Shown piece after piece: positions 30,301 to 50,771 of a stretch of 64,000 bases of DNA; within the stretch, counting starts at the first letter, position 1; each line of letters opens with the position of its first letter. The notes beneath the pieces were generated by a model that saw only the letters and a program-made list of their open reading frames with translations, was not told the origin of the DNA and ran no database searches. Source of the stretch: Macrotrachela quadricornifera (Eukaryota; Rotifera; Eurotatoria; Philodinida; Philodinidae); assembly GCA_022393335.1 (NCBI GenBank), contig JAJEKB010021827.1, positions 832,359 through 896,358 of the forward strand, read 5' to 3'. The translations under genes and the position numbers were made by a program.

Positions 30301-31140
30301 ATTTTTCATTTGATATAATAAATGCTGGTAAAATTCTTTTATGTTTTTCTAATCTATTAATATGTTCAATTGCAAAATGACACATTGATTTTGGTACTTT
30401 TTTTGTTAATAATTCAAATAAATTTTTATTTTTTCGAAAATAATTATTAAGTTCAATATCATTTGTATATTTATCATTTAAATCATTTTTAATTAAATAT
30501 ATAATAATAAGTGGTTGATAACGAATTAATTTTGAACAAAATGAAGATGAATAATAAATTTGACTATAACATGTTAATGACCAACGAGAAAGTAGATCCA
30601 TTATTTGATCTAATCTACAGAATGGTAATGTATGAGCATCAATATTAAATTCATCATGATGATATAATTCAGTTAAATAACAAGCTAAATTATAAAAAAA
30701 TGAAGATGATTTTTTTAAATAATGTATATGATGAAGATATTTAAGTATTTGATATTTAATTCTAAAGATATATTTAAATATAATTTTAAATTAAATAAAA
30801 ATAAATCTTACAATCGTGGAATATTTAAATCAGAAATTATTTCAATTATAAATTGATAAATTTGTTTTTCATCTTGTTCAAGTTGAAGCCATATTTTTGC
30901 AGCATTAGCTCGTTGATGAATTGGTAATGAATCATTTTTAATAATTTCAATAAGATTTATTTGATTTTTTATTGATTTTGAAAGAAATATTAACATTTGT
31001 AAATCAATAAAAGAATGAATAGATAATTTTTTTAAATATACTTCGATTTCTATATTATCTCTTATAGATAAAATATAATCAATCCGATCATTTAATGTTC
31101 CTTCCTGTTTTAATAATTCATATTTTTCAATCAAAGACAT
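24362..31140 (-). CDS. Large alpha-helical protein of unknown function, 1,284 aa
   Basis: Seven minus-strand exons join in frame: 31140-30812, 30761-30235, 30179-29333, 26677-26074, 26022-25638, 25584-25059, 24998-24362; 3,855 nt in total. The protein is nearly all amphipathic helix, rich in Leu/Ile/Lys/Asn, with no signal peptide or membrane segment. Paired helices such as HPDIRACIIMILIQFIHEL (about 950) and ANAAKIWLQLEQDEKQIYQF (about 80) suggest a HEAT/ARM-like solenoid scaffold, but I cannot name a family. The third intron is 2,655 bp (29332-26678), about fifty times the usual length here; the others are 51-55 bp except one of about 60. Its junction keeps the frame (Gln split CA|A), and codon style matches on both sides. 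Two adjacent genes remain a less likely alternative. Confidence 0.8.
27508..27732 (-). pseudogene. Possible gene relic inside the giant intron
   Basis: On the minus strand a 74-codon opening bounded by stops reads with ordinary codon use and three cysteines (segment with DLDCHGAIDYVQCVNNYRNY and SNPNCVIDRLLTYPDYNDL). Frameshifted downstream segments include a Gly-rich hydrophobic stretch (LVVVGLGAGIAVA). This looks like a decayed coding exon rather than random AT-rich DNA, on the same strand as its host gene. Family not recognised; it may be chance. Confidence 0.3.
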
Positions 31141-33403
31141 TTTAAATGAATATTTATCTTCAATGAAAAAAAAAATAACCTACATATCTCAGAAGAATAA
31201 TATCGATTATTTACTTAAAAATATCTGTATGTTTTTTTTTTACTTTTTGAATTTATCATATGGATAGAATAAGCACATTAAAAAAGAATCATGTTAATGT
31301 CAGATACAAATTTTAATATACTTATCATTCAAGGTCGATCAACACTAAACTATTGACATAAGATAGGCACATACAAAATCTACTCTCATAAGTCAAAATA
31401 TCCCACCAATACTCAAAAAGAAGTAATATTTATTATTAAGAAAAAAAACTAACCATATGATATAGAAAAAGGAATATAATCAATATCGATCGTGTTAGAC
31501 AAAAGGTCTAATAAGGTTATTTGATAAAGATATATTTATGATGACGAGCTTTTTGAAGATATTACAAAGTTTGATGATTTAGAAGGTAAACTTGTAATGA
31601 ATATTTCTGATTTCCTTTTGAAAGTTATTAAACACGAAATTTTAGTTAATGTCAATATGCCAAAACAGAAATTTTTAGAATTTTCTATAATCAATTTTGT
31701 GCATGATTAATTCAATAGAAGTTATTCATATCTTTGAAATCATTGACAATTCTCTTAATTTTTATGGTAAATTAAGATTCGAAAATTAATTATCATTCTT
31801 GATTACATCAATATTAAACATGGTTTTGTACCTGTAATTTTCATTATCAATGCTTATTATGAATTCGGATTGACCAATATTTTATTACAAAATTAAGAAC
31901 ATATAAATGAAATGCAGAACTACAAACAAAAAAGTCAAGGTTTTCATTTTGTTTTATGGATTGAATATTCTAAAACTAAATTCATATTATAATAGTGACA
32001 TCTGTTCTCAAAATTAGAAATCATATTTTTGGTTAATCTATCTTTGATTTTTTGAAAAACCATTTCTTTTTTTATTATCATAATGACGATAATGTCTGAT
32101 TTAATTATTGATTATTTTACTAATTAAGACTAATCACAATTCTATATCGTTTTTTTATATGAGAAATACTAAAGAAAAAACTTTAGTAACTTTGTCATGA
32201 TGTCAATACGACTGATATATAATTTGTTTACACAGCTGTGTTTAATATAAAAATATAACATGAATTTTGTAAAAAACAAAAAAATTCTTTTGAAAGACTA
32301 TCAATATAGTTTCTGTTATTTTTTTTCTACTTGTTACTCAATTATCACTGTTCTTTGAATAAATATATATTTATTCTCGATTTTCATTTTATACCATATA
32401 GTTTAAAAAGTAATTCAATATTTAAACTAATACTTGAATCACATCTAGAGTAAATTGTTGATTGTAACGAACTTGATAAACTTATAATATTAAATATATA
32501 ATCTAGTAAAATGCGATAATGATGTGAAAATTATTCATCGTATATTTATCGAATTCGTTATACACCCTGTTGATGAAATAAATATATTTTCGTTTGATTG
32601 ATAAATAAAAAAGAAAAACGAAAATTGACCTAAAACTAAAGGTTTTTATATTTTGTATGATTGAAGAATATTTAAAAGAAATGTCATGTAGTTCTTGCCA
32701 GCAATCGATTCGTTATTTATAATGATCGCAATACGCAAAAAAAAGAAAAACTTTAGAACAAAAAAAAAAATATTATTCTTACGATTCGTATATTACTGAT
32801 TAGTTTTTCTTGTATAGTCTATTGATTGGAATCATTCATGCAAAGCAATGCGAATGAATAAATGAAAAAATACTATATCATTAACAGACCAAATTTACAG
32901 TTTTTAAATTGAAATTTTTTCTCAAATTATATTCTACCATTAGTATCAATAATATGTTAAATGACTTTTTTTAGAAATAATAAATCTCTTGATCATAAAT
33001 ACATCTGACAAAAATATACTATTATCATAATAAAACACATTAATATACATGTCATTTCTTTCTTTCGTTTAACAGTTTGAGTAGGCATGAAAATGTCACA
33101 AACAAGTGGAAGAAATAAAAAATGAGAGAAAATCATTAGAGCAGAGAGAACGAAAAGAATCTTATATTTGCTATTCGTCTTTTGACCAGTATTCGATAAG
33201 GCATTCGTTACACATTTTCTTCAATATATATATATACATACACCCTATATACAGCTTTTTCTTCATATACTGTTTTTGACATTCGGTGTCAGTATTTCAT
33301 TCTTTAATATTGATTCAAATATTACTATTTATACGCATTTATAAAAAACAAAAATATATATAAACGAAGATATTATTATTTATATGTGGACATATTTAAT
33401 AGA
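31141..33403. other. AT-rich spacer between divergent genes (2.3 kb)
   Basis: Shared upstream region of the minus-strand helical-protein gene and the plus-strand ferlin gene. It contains poly-A/T runs and a TA-rich tract near 33225-33240. No gene recognised. Confidence 0.45.
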
Positions 33404-42864
<9,461 letters not shown>

Positions 42865-43104
42865 TAAAATACTTTTTCAATGTATTTTCACATTGTATAT
42901 TCTGTATTTATTTTAATTCAGAATTTCTTTTTCTAAGAATAAAAGAATATTTTATTATTCTTTATAATCACTAATAGAAATATATTTTAAATATAATTCA
43001 TATTTAGATAGTTCTGCTAGGAATTAAAATAATAAAGATTAAATATTTTCTATATAATTATAAACAAAAATTTTGAGACAACATGTTCATTTGGTTTTGG
43101 ATCA

Positions 43105-43956
43105 CTTACGAGGGAAGGTATCAAAGTGTGCTGCGTCGTTTGGAATCGGGTATATACCAGTTTCTAGAGTTCGATGAACTGATTATTGTGGCATATAGCG
43201 TTTTTCCTCATGGAACATTGAACCAAAGTAAATCAGCTAAATCTACATATGAGAAAGCATATTTGAGCCATTGAAATTTAATACACTTAAGAATGAGAAA
43301 GATCACATTTCATCATTCAATTTTTCGCAGTTGGCGGTAGATTTTCACTCTAATATTACCTATAAGAAGCTCAAAACAATCACAAGATAAAATTATGCAC
43401 AGCGAGGAAAGAAATCGTATTTCTGATAAATACATGTGAATAGCAATGTAAAAATCTGTTCATTTAAGTCGTATATACAATGATGTTCTACTTTGAAATC
43501 ATGTCTACAGTAAATTGTGAAAAATATCAGTTTTAACTGAAGCATAAATCATAAGAATCAGCAAGTCTATAATTCTTGACGCATAATTTTGATGTTGTTT
43601 CAGAATTATGCATGTTTTTCATGCTTTAGCATGCAAATAATATATCTGCACAGTAAGAAGAGTGCTCCAACACACAAAATAAGACATCTTTAGAAATTTT
43701 CTATCTTACTAAGTGGAAATCTATCGCCAAACGCGAGAGATTAAAAGATGAAATGTGATCTTTCTAACTCGTAAGTGTATTAAATTTCAATGGCTCAAAT
43801 ATACTTTCCCATATGTAGATTTAACTGATTTACTTTGATTCAAAGCTCCATGGCGAAAAACGCTATATGCCACAATAATTAGCTCATCGAGCTCTACACA
43901 CTGGTATATACTCGATTCTAAACGGCGCATCACACTTAAATACCTTCTCTCGTAAG
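43105..43956. mobile_element. Foldback element with two 245-bp inverted arms
   Basis: Left arm 43105-43349 and right arm 43712-43956 are inverted copies of identical length, aligning without gaps; by hand count about 31 of 245 positions differ. Both outer ends read CTTACGAGRGAAGGTAT inward. The 362-bp centre is unrelated and noncoding. The short ORF in the left arm (43083-43274) is not conserved as protein in the right arm. Long arms around a short loop fit a foldback or Mutator-like non-autonomous transposon. No clear target duplication was found, so ends could extend slightly. It lies between the ferlin 3' end and the GH30 pseudogene. Confidence 0.75.
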
Positions 43957-44216
43957 ATAATTATAGTACATAAACATGATTTACGATTTTTCAATACTAT
44001 TTTAAATAATTCACCTAAAAAATTCTAATAATTATAAGGACCTATTTGAGACGATTTTATTAATTTTGTCTGTATATTGTGATATAGTTGAAACATACAA
44101 TAGCTGTCTTTCTAATCATAAACCAGAGACATATTGCTAACGATCAATTTTGATTTACAATAAGTCATTTTACTAATATAAACTTCTAGATTTTATATAT
44201 CGTTTAATATTCAATT

Positions 44217-45808
44217 ATGTTATATTTTTCAATTAATTATATTATTATCTTTATTGTTTTATGGTTTGATTGTTTGAAAACACAATCTTCATGTAACATT
44301 GTAAAACTTGAAATATGATTATGTTTGTCAATGTACAGAAGATTATTGTGATGTCATAAGTTCATTAGAAATTATACTAAATTCACAAGCAGCACTATAT
44401 GAAAGTACTTCAAAAACATGCTGAAACTCATCGCTTAGCGAGATTAACTAATTTACAAGTTCAAACGCAAATAAATCCTAATATATCTACTTTATTACAA
44501 ATTAATTATACAGTAACATATCAAACAATTATTGGTTTCGATGGAGCATTTACTGATGCATCTAGTATAGTTGCTCATCGATTATCGGAAAATTTAAAGA
44601 AAAATTATTAGCACAATATTATGATGAGGAAGGTTTGCAATACAATACTGGACATATTCCTATGGCTGGTTATGATTTTAATACGTATTATTATAGATAT
44701 GATTTAGTATGGAATGATTTTTAATTAGATCATTTTTCTATTTCTATGGATTTACCTTATAAAATTCCATTTATTAAATCTGCTATTGCTATGAGTAATG
44801 AAAAGATTTATTTCGTTTTGGTTCATCTTAGAATCCATCGAATTGGTTAAGAAATGTTAGTAATTCTGTTGAAACGTTAAATAGTATACTAGGTGATAAA
44901 TATCATTAGACTTGGGCTCGTTATTTTTAGTAAATTTATTGAAGTTTATGAATTAGAAGGAATTTCAATGTGAAGAATTATTACACAAAATGAATATAGT
45001 CAAGTAAAAGATTTTGCAGGATTATTTTATACAAAAGAACAATTAGCAGATTTTATTTGAGTAGATTTAAGACCTGAACTAAGAAAAAATTATGACATAT
45101 AATGATGATATCGTATTACTTTTTTTCAAAAATTGATAAAATGACTAAACGTAATACAAGTATTATTCAATATATCGATGGAATCGCTGTTCATTGGTAT
45201 GCAACTAAAGATATGACATCTCCTGATTTTTATGAAATTTTTATTACAAAATTAGAATGTCCACAATTTTTTTATTTTCTATCAGAAGCTTGTGATGAAG
45301 TATGAAAATTAGTAAAGGACCTCGATCAGGAATGTGGAAACGTGGAATACACTATGGTTTATCCATTATTGGTGATTTAGTAATTGAAGCTTCTGGTTGG
45401 ACTGATTAGAATATTGTGTTAGATTTAGAAGATGGACCGAATTATGTTCGAAATTTTGTTGATTCATCGATTATTGCAAATAGAACAAATAGAAGTGTTT
45501 TCTATAAAAATCCTATGTATTATGCGATGGATCAATTTTCAAAGTTTATTCCTCGTAATTCTATACGTCTCGATATGAAAGTATTAAAAGAAGAAAAATT
45601 ATCGATATTAATTTAACCATTAAAAATGATTTGTTTTATAACTCCAAATAATCAATCGATAATTGTAGCTTTAAATCATGATCGAACACATACACAAAGT
45701 GTACATATATTTGATCCTAATTATGGTTATCTCACATTAACATTGTTGCCCGACTCAATTCAAACAATTGTTTATAATCTTGCATCCCAATTTGATTCAT
45801 TTGTTTAG
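44217..45808 (+). pseudogene. GBA-like: Glucosylceramidase (GH30) pseudogene
   Basis: Collinear with lysosomal acid beta-glucosidase over almost its full length, in several frames. A signal-like start at 44217 (MLYFSINYIIIFIVLWFDC) is followed by a frame change to VCQCTEDYCDV, then YQTIIGFDGAFTDAS, GHIPMAGYDF, KIPFIKSAIAM, IDGIAVHWYA, FLSEACDEV (with the nucleophile Glu retained), GIHYGLSIIGDLV, GPNYVRNFVDS, FYKNPMYYAMDQFSKFIP, and the C-terminal beta-domain ending at TAG 45806. At least four frameshifts and many in-frame stops are present, several at Trp or Gln codons (TAG at 45407 replaces the family's Trp). The region around the acid/base Glu, near 44800-45060, is too damaged to read. No introns are visible. 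Such damage excludes a working enzyme unless RNA is edited. Confidence 0.88.
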
Positions 45809-45809
45809 A

Positions 45810-46133
45810 ATATAAGTTTTATTTTTTTTTGTGAGAAACAATTACAATAAAAAGCGAAATTTTATTACCATTCTATAGAATATGATAGATATTTGTGTCT
45901 TAACGCTTCTGTCATGTTTTATTGATTAATTTGTAGTCGATTACAAATGTCGAAAAGATATTCTCATTCATTTATTAATATGACAGCATTGTCATTGTGT
46001 ACTATATTTTTAAAAAATATATTGAAAGATTTATTATTCTTCCATTCTTATATTTAATTCAGTTTTTGCCAAAATACGCTTACTATTCTTGAATGGTTTA
46101 AGCGTATATTTTAAATCTTTTTTTGTCATATTT
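45810..46133. other. Short spacer
   Basis: Lies between the pseudogene and the stop of the minus-strand small membrane protein. AT-rich; nothing recognised. Confidence 0.4.
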
Positions 46134-46583
46134 TTATATTAATAAATTTAAAATTCTAGCATTTTCATATTGGCTATGATACACAAATTCATTGGGGAAT
46201 GATGATGGTTTGGATGGGAAATGAGAATCAAATGTTCGTGATGATTGTCGATATGCGTTCATATTTAAATGTTGTTGGTGATTCGATGAAAGGTTATTCC
46301 TTTTTAATAATTTGTATGTAACTGCCAGAAGAAAAATGATGACAGCTATGCCTAATAAACAGCCGATTACAATGCCAGCAATGGCACCAGCACTAAGCAC
46401 TGAATTGTTTGGATAGTTGGATGTGCATCCATTATAGCCTGTATTCGACGAAGAATAATAACATGATGTACTACTACCCATTGATTGATAAATATGTTGT
46501 ATTATTGAAAAAATTATTTCACTAGAAGAAAAGAGAAGTTTGTTTTCTTGAAGTAAATGTTGTGAACTAATAAAAAGATGCAC
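46134..46583 (-). CDS. Small single-pass membrane protein, CYYR1/Shisa-like
   Basis: ORF of 149 aa; the real coding start may be the Met at 46481 (MGSSTSCYYSSSNTGYNG), or the exon may continue a spliced upstream signal-peptide exon. Visible parts are a short Cys/Tyr/Ser-rich outer segment, one membrane helix with small-residue spacing (SAGAIAGIVIGCLLGIAVII), a basic stop-transfer KLLKRNN, and a His/Gln/Ser/Pro-rich cytosolic tail. The arrangement and helix resemble animal CYYR1/Shisa-type adaptors, whose tails bind WW or ubiquitin-ligase proteins. No clear PPxY motif is seen. Function unknown. Confidence 0.55.
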   Translation of the reverse strand: MHLFISSQHLLQENKLLFSSSEIIFSIIQHIYQSMGSSTSCYYSSSNTGYNGCTSNYPNNSVLSAGAIAGIVIGCLLGIAVIIFLLAVTYKLLKRNNLSSNHQQHLNMNAYRQSSRTFDSHFPSKPSSFPNEFVYHSQYENARILNLLI

Positions 46584-47470
46584 TAAATTGATGTATATTG
46601 CTTTAAAATGAAGAAAGTATTGATGTAAATTTTGAGAACAAAAGAAATTATTTTTTGTTTATTGAATCAATAAAGTTGGAATTTTCTTTTTTTGTTTTTT
46701 AATAAATATACGTTAAACAAATATATGAAAGAAAAAATGTCAATGATCGGAAATAAAAGTTTTTCTTCCAGTGGAATGAAGCATAATTTATACCACTGAG
46801 CTTTGAAATATGAGGAATTTTTGTGTTGATGTAAGGCTATTGAATATTTTATGAATAAGACAAACGAATATAACCTATTTTGAATTAGTGTCTGAAATTG
46901 TGTTGTATTATCTAATATACTATTCTTCTTTTATGATACAGAACTCATTTTTTTGTAATTTGGAGTATTAATATTTATAGAATTGAAAATATATGTTCAA
47001 ATTTTTTCATTTACGTTGAGATTTTTAAAAAAGTTTCAAAGTTGGAAATAAAAGTTAAGAAAATAACTGCACAGAATGGCATGCTTGTGACAGCAGTAAC
47101 AATAAATATTTATACAACATGAATATATCCGTATTCATCATCGTCAGATCATTGAAAGAATAAAGATATATGATTAATGGGAAGTGTATGTAATATATAA
47201 CTAACAAAACAAAAATGTTCGCAGTGTCAGTACAATCTTTTCTCTTTCTTCCTTCAATCTTTAGAAGGAGTCTGGAAATGAAATTGAAAAAAAAACATTA
47301 TAGTTGTCAAGTTTTGTTTATTATTTTCATGTTGTAAATCACATTGTCATGGTGACAGATGTTTTTTCTAATCACTCCTATTACATCTTTACGCTCTCTC
47401 CTACTATATAAATTGATGCTCAAGCAGCTCTGTATGTTGTTTTCTTTTAGATTGCATTGGATTGATAGGC
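46584..47470. other. Spacer between divergent genes
   Basis: Upstream of both the small membrane protein (-) and the Hint gene (+). Contains a CT-rich stretch near 47238-47262. Further small exons of the minus-strand gene could be here, but none was identified. Confidence 0.35.
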
Positions 47471-48551
47471 ATGCTTGGTCTCGGCAAATTCATTCTATAT
47501 CTCACTATTGTTCTTGTCATTATATCAAGTATTACTGCAGCACCAACTTCTACGAATGATGAAACTTCTAATAGCGGCGGTAAAGGTGAGTTCGTTTTCA
47601 TATTTTGAGAGACATTTCAATACACTCATAGTTATCATTCTTCGTCATGAAAAATCTTGATACACATATGTATACATACAATGAATCAGTATCTTTTACT
47701 TCCCTATTCTATTTTAATCGTTATAGTTTGATTGTAACTGATTAATATGAAGAATCCTCCTTCTTTCCTATTTAGCGGAATCACCCTCACCCAAATGTGC
47801 AGCAGCTGCTGCTGCTTCAGCAAGTGCCTGTTTTTCACGAGATACATTGGTTACATTAGTTAATGGGCAACAAATTCCAATTGAAGAACTTCGATCCGGT
47901 CATCAATTACTTACGATCGATGGAAATAAAATTGTTAACACTGAAATGATGATGATGCTTGATCAAAATCAACTCTCATCAGGTTACATTACTTATTCAG
48001 ATAGTCATTCAATTTAATATTTTTCTATTTTCTTTATAGCAATGTTTTTTACTATTGTTACTGCATCTGGACACAAAGTGAGTCTAACTGGACTTCACTT
48101 AATAGGAAGTGTCACATATAACGATGAAGTTGAATATAAACCAGCCAAAAATATCAAGCTGGGTGATTTATTTCTTGTTATTTCGAATGGTCAAGTGTAT
48201 TCATCACCTGTCATCAATATAACAATGGAGATGAAAACTGGATATTATGCCCCATTCACTACCACTGGTAACAACTATATTGATTTGAGTGAATAAAACT
48301 TATACTTTTTGCCTTTTATCTTAGGAACTGTATTAGTGAATGGTATCGCTGCTAGCTGTTTTGCAAATGTCAAAAATCATAACATGGTGCAATTCTATAC
48401 AAGTCCATTACGATGGTACTATCGCTTAAGTCGACTATTATCCATTGAGAAACCATTTGGTAGTGATTCTTTTTACGGAATACATTATATCCCAAAGATA
48501 TTATTTGAGATTGTTCAATCAATTTATCCATCGATTCTTCATTTAACCTGA
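47471..48551 (+). CDS. Secreted Hedgehog-type Hint (Hog) domain protein
   Basis: Four exons: 47471-47585, 47776-47982, 48040-48267, 48325-48551; 258 aa. Residues 1-24 form a signal peptide (FILYLTIVLVIISSITAAPT). A short linker with an Ala run leads to a Hint domain starting at Cys57 (ACFSRDTLVTLVNGQQIPIE), the self-cleaving Cys of Hedgehog C-terminal domains. The T-x-x-H motif is present (Thr124, His127 in LTGLHLIG). The C-terminal part APFTTTGTVLVNGIAASCFA aligns with Hedgehog [20 protein letters not shown], and GIHYIPKILFEI with the Hog end. There is no Hedge signalling domain: only about 30 residues lie between the signal peptide and Cys57. Self-splicing chemistry appears intact; what it releases or modifies is unclear. 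Confidence 0.88.
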
Positions 48552-49592
48552 AATAATCATAAGACATGCTGCTACATACATAATTAATATTTACTTTTGT
48601 TTTCGATTCGAAATCCTTTTTCTAAAACTTTTTTCTATAACAAAATTTTTGTACATGCTTCAAGTCATAAAGCTTACATTTCTACAATATATGCGTTTGT
48701 TGAGCAATTCATTTAACTTGATTTTAAATAAAAATAGCATGAGAAATTTTATGATAAAAATTAGTCTTTCAATAGATCGATCGTAATAGGTTGAATAAGC
48801 AAGTTGTTTATTTCAAGAAAATCTGGAAAATATACTAACTTGATGATTATTGTCTCAATAAAATACCAGTCTTTATATATAACTGAATATTTTAAAGTTC
48901 AAAGTATTTGGTAAAGAATAGTAGAGTTGTATGCTGGCGATGTCGTGGTGCTTTCGTCTTATTCAATGTATCTTTAATTAAAACCTTCTTTTTGCGACAT
49001 CTTTACACGTTTTGTTTTTATACAAGTATGTACTCACTGATTCATACTGGTCTATTTAACTAAAGAAAGGAAAAAGAAAGAAAGTGCCTGCGTATGTAGT
49101 TATTGCACAAAAATAAAAAAAAATTGTGCATGTTGTCATATCATTAAAGTGTTCCTTCTGAAATATACAGAAAATTATTGTCTTGAAGAGCAGTTAAGTA
49201 TAGTTTTCTGATTTGTACGTTATGGAGCGTGAAATTTTTAATACTATGTTATATACAGAATGAATCTTCTCTGACTAATTCACGAATCCAATATTGTCAA
49301 AATTGACTTTAGTGTGAGTGCAACATTTACTAACAAACAAAAGAGAAAGAAATATCAATAAGCTTTCGACATAATATCTTCTGTTTTACAAATATGTACA
49401 TCAAAGATAGATCGTTTAAGTAATTGTGAGAGACAGGCACTGAGACAAATATTTAGTATTGAGATACGGTACATTAGAAACAAAACAATTAGATATAATA
49501 ATGAAGAATTGAAGATATTGTCGTAAATTCATTAATATGATCATTTTATTTCCTTAGTATTTTTTTCTAAACTTCAGAGTAACGACAGATAT
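48552..49592. other. Intergenic
   Basis: AT-rich, with no gene seen. Holds the 3' flank of the Hint gene and the promoter of the EEP gene. Confidence 0.45.
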
Positions 49593-50771
49593 ATGAACAT
49601 GTCTCGACGTGAATTAAACAGTTTTCGATGGGATGGTACACAATGGACAGCGGTTACTACATCTTCTAATCTTGAATTTGAATCAGAATCGTTTGTCACA
49701 AATCTACAGAATACTATGCCAACCGTTAATGAAATAGTTCGTGTGGCTACATTTAATATATTAGCGGATTGTTTTCCATGGTTCATTGAAATGGCTATAC
49801 GAAGTACTGAAAGATTCGAATGGTTATGTAATGGTATCACCAATCATAATCCTACTATTATTGGCTTAAATGAAGTCACTACTACTGCATTACAACAGTT
49901 ACAACAGTGTCCGTTCATTCGTGAAAACTATTTTATTACAGAGTCATTTGATGAGAAGAATAACAATGATACTTCTAAATCCAAAGGTTGTATTAATGGC
50001 CTTCTTTCTCCTCATGGATGTATTATTTTAAGTAAGTTACCATTGCTTGAAGTATTCGCAATTTCTGTCTCGAGTAGTATTCGTGAAGCCGTTGTTGTGA
50101 AAGTACAACTTGATAGTAATTTAAAAACTTATGCTTATTTTTGTTCACATCATACTACTGCATATCAGACACCAAAGAATGCTCAATTACGAACGCAACA
50201 AATACATGATATTATTGGTGTATTACAACCACTTGGATTTCCATTTGTTATTATGGGTGATCTAAATCTTCATTATCAATTTGAAGATGCAGTAGTCGTT
50301 GATAATCAATTCATTGATGCATGGGCACAAACACATTTTTCTAATATATATCCATTCAATGATGGCAATGAAGGTTATACATTTGATGCAATAAGAAATA
50401 ATCTAATTCCTTATTATATTCCTGGAGAACGTAGACAAATGCGACTTGATCGAATTCTTTTTTCTCGTGGATTTCCTGCAGTCGCTATAACACCTTGTGC
50501 TATATGGGCAAATGAACCTATCAAATCTGGCAATTATCTTTTTCCAAGTGATCATTTTGGTCTTTCTATTGATCTTGTTACTTCTGTAACAGATAGTAAC
50601 AGAGAAACTATGTCAGTTGGGGAATCCGATCCATCCGCTGAAAAGATTCTTTGCCGTAATGCCCAAAACAACAAAGATCAAAGAGTTTATCGTGTTGGAT
50701 TAGTACGAACATCAGTGGCATTAGCATCGCATATAGTTTGGCTTGGAGCGGTTGCTCTTGGTATTAAATAG
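49593..50771 (+). CDS. Endonuclease/exonuclease/phosphatase (EEP) family protein
   Basis: Single-exon ORF, 392 aa. EEP catalytic landmarks appear in order: VATFNIL (Asn55), GLNEV (metal-binding Glu94), CSHHT (186-187), MGDLNLH (Asp223, Asn225), RLDRILF (Asp286) and SDHFGL (Asp320, His321). This set fits a Mg2+-dependent phosphodiesterase related to TDP2 or to the Ccr4/angel-like group; the LDRIL-SDH pairing leans to TDP2-like. The first 45 residues are polar and lack a signal peptide. The C-terminus carries a weakly hydrophobic tail (SVALASHIVWLGAVALG, about 375-390) that might associate with membranes. Substrate (DNA 5'-adduct, RNA or phospholipid) cannot be decided from sequence alone. Confidence 0.85.
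   Translation: MNMSRRELNSFRWDGTQWTAVTTSSNLEFESESFVTNLQNTMPTVNEIVRVATFNILADCFPWFIEMAIRSTERFEWLCNGITNHNPTIIGLNEVTTTALQQLQQCPFIRENYFITESFDEKNNNDTSKSKGCINGLLSPHGCIILSKLPLLEVFAISVSSSIREAVVVKVQLDSNLKTYAYFCSHHTTAYQTPKNAQLRTQQIHDIIGVLQPLGFPFVIMGDLNLHYQFEDAVVVDNQFIDAWAQTHFSNIYPFNDGNEGYTFDAIRNNLIPYYIPGERRQMRLDRILFSRGFPAVAITPCAIWANEPIKSGNYLFPSDHFGLSIDLVTSVTDSNRETMSVGESDPSAEKILCRNAQNNKDQRVYRVGLVRTSVALASHIVWLGAVALGIK

Noticed and set aside
33386..33403. Earlier start for the ferlin at 33386
   Set aside because: The codon there is GTG; the first ATG in frame is at 33404 and gives the MAL- start seen in otoferlin.
43083..43274. Small protein gene in the left foldback arm
   Set aside because: The inverted copy does not preserve the protein and the ORF is only 63 codons; the DNA is better explained as a repeat arm.
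44217..45808. Reassigned stop codons instead of a pseudogene
   Set aside because: All other genes in the window use TAA/TAG/TGA as stops, and this locus also has frameshifts, so decay is the simpler reading.
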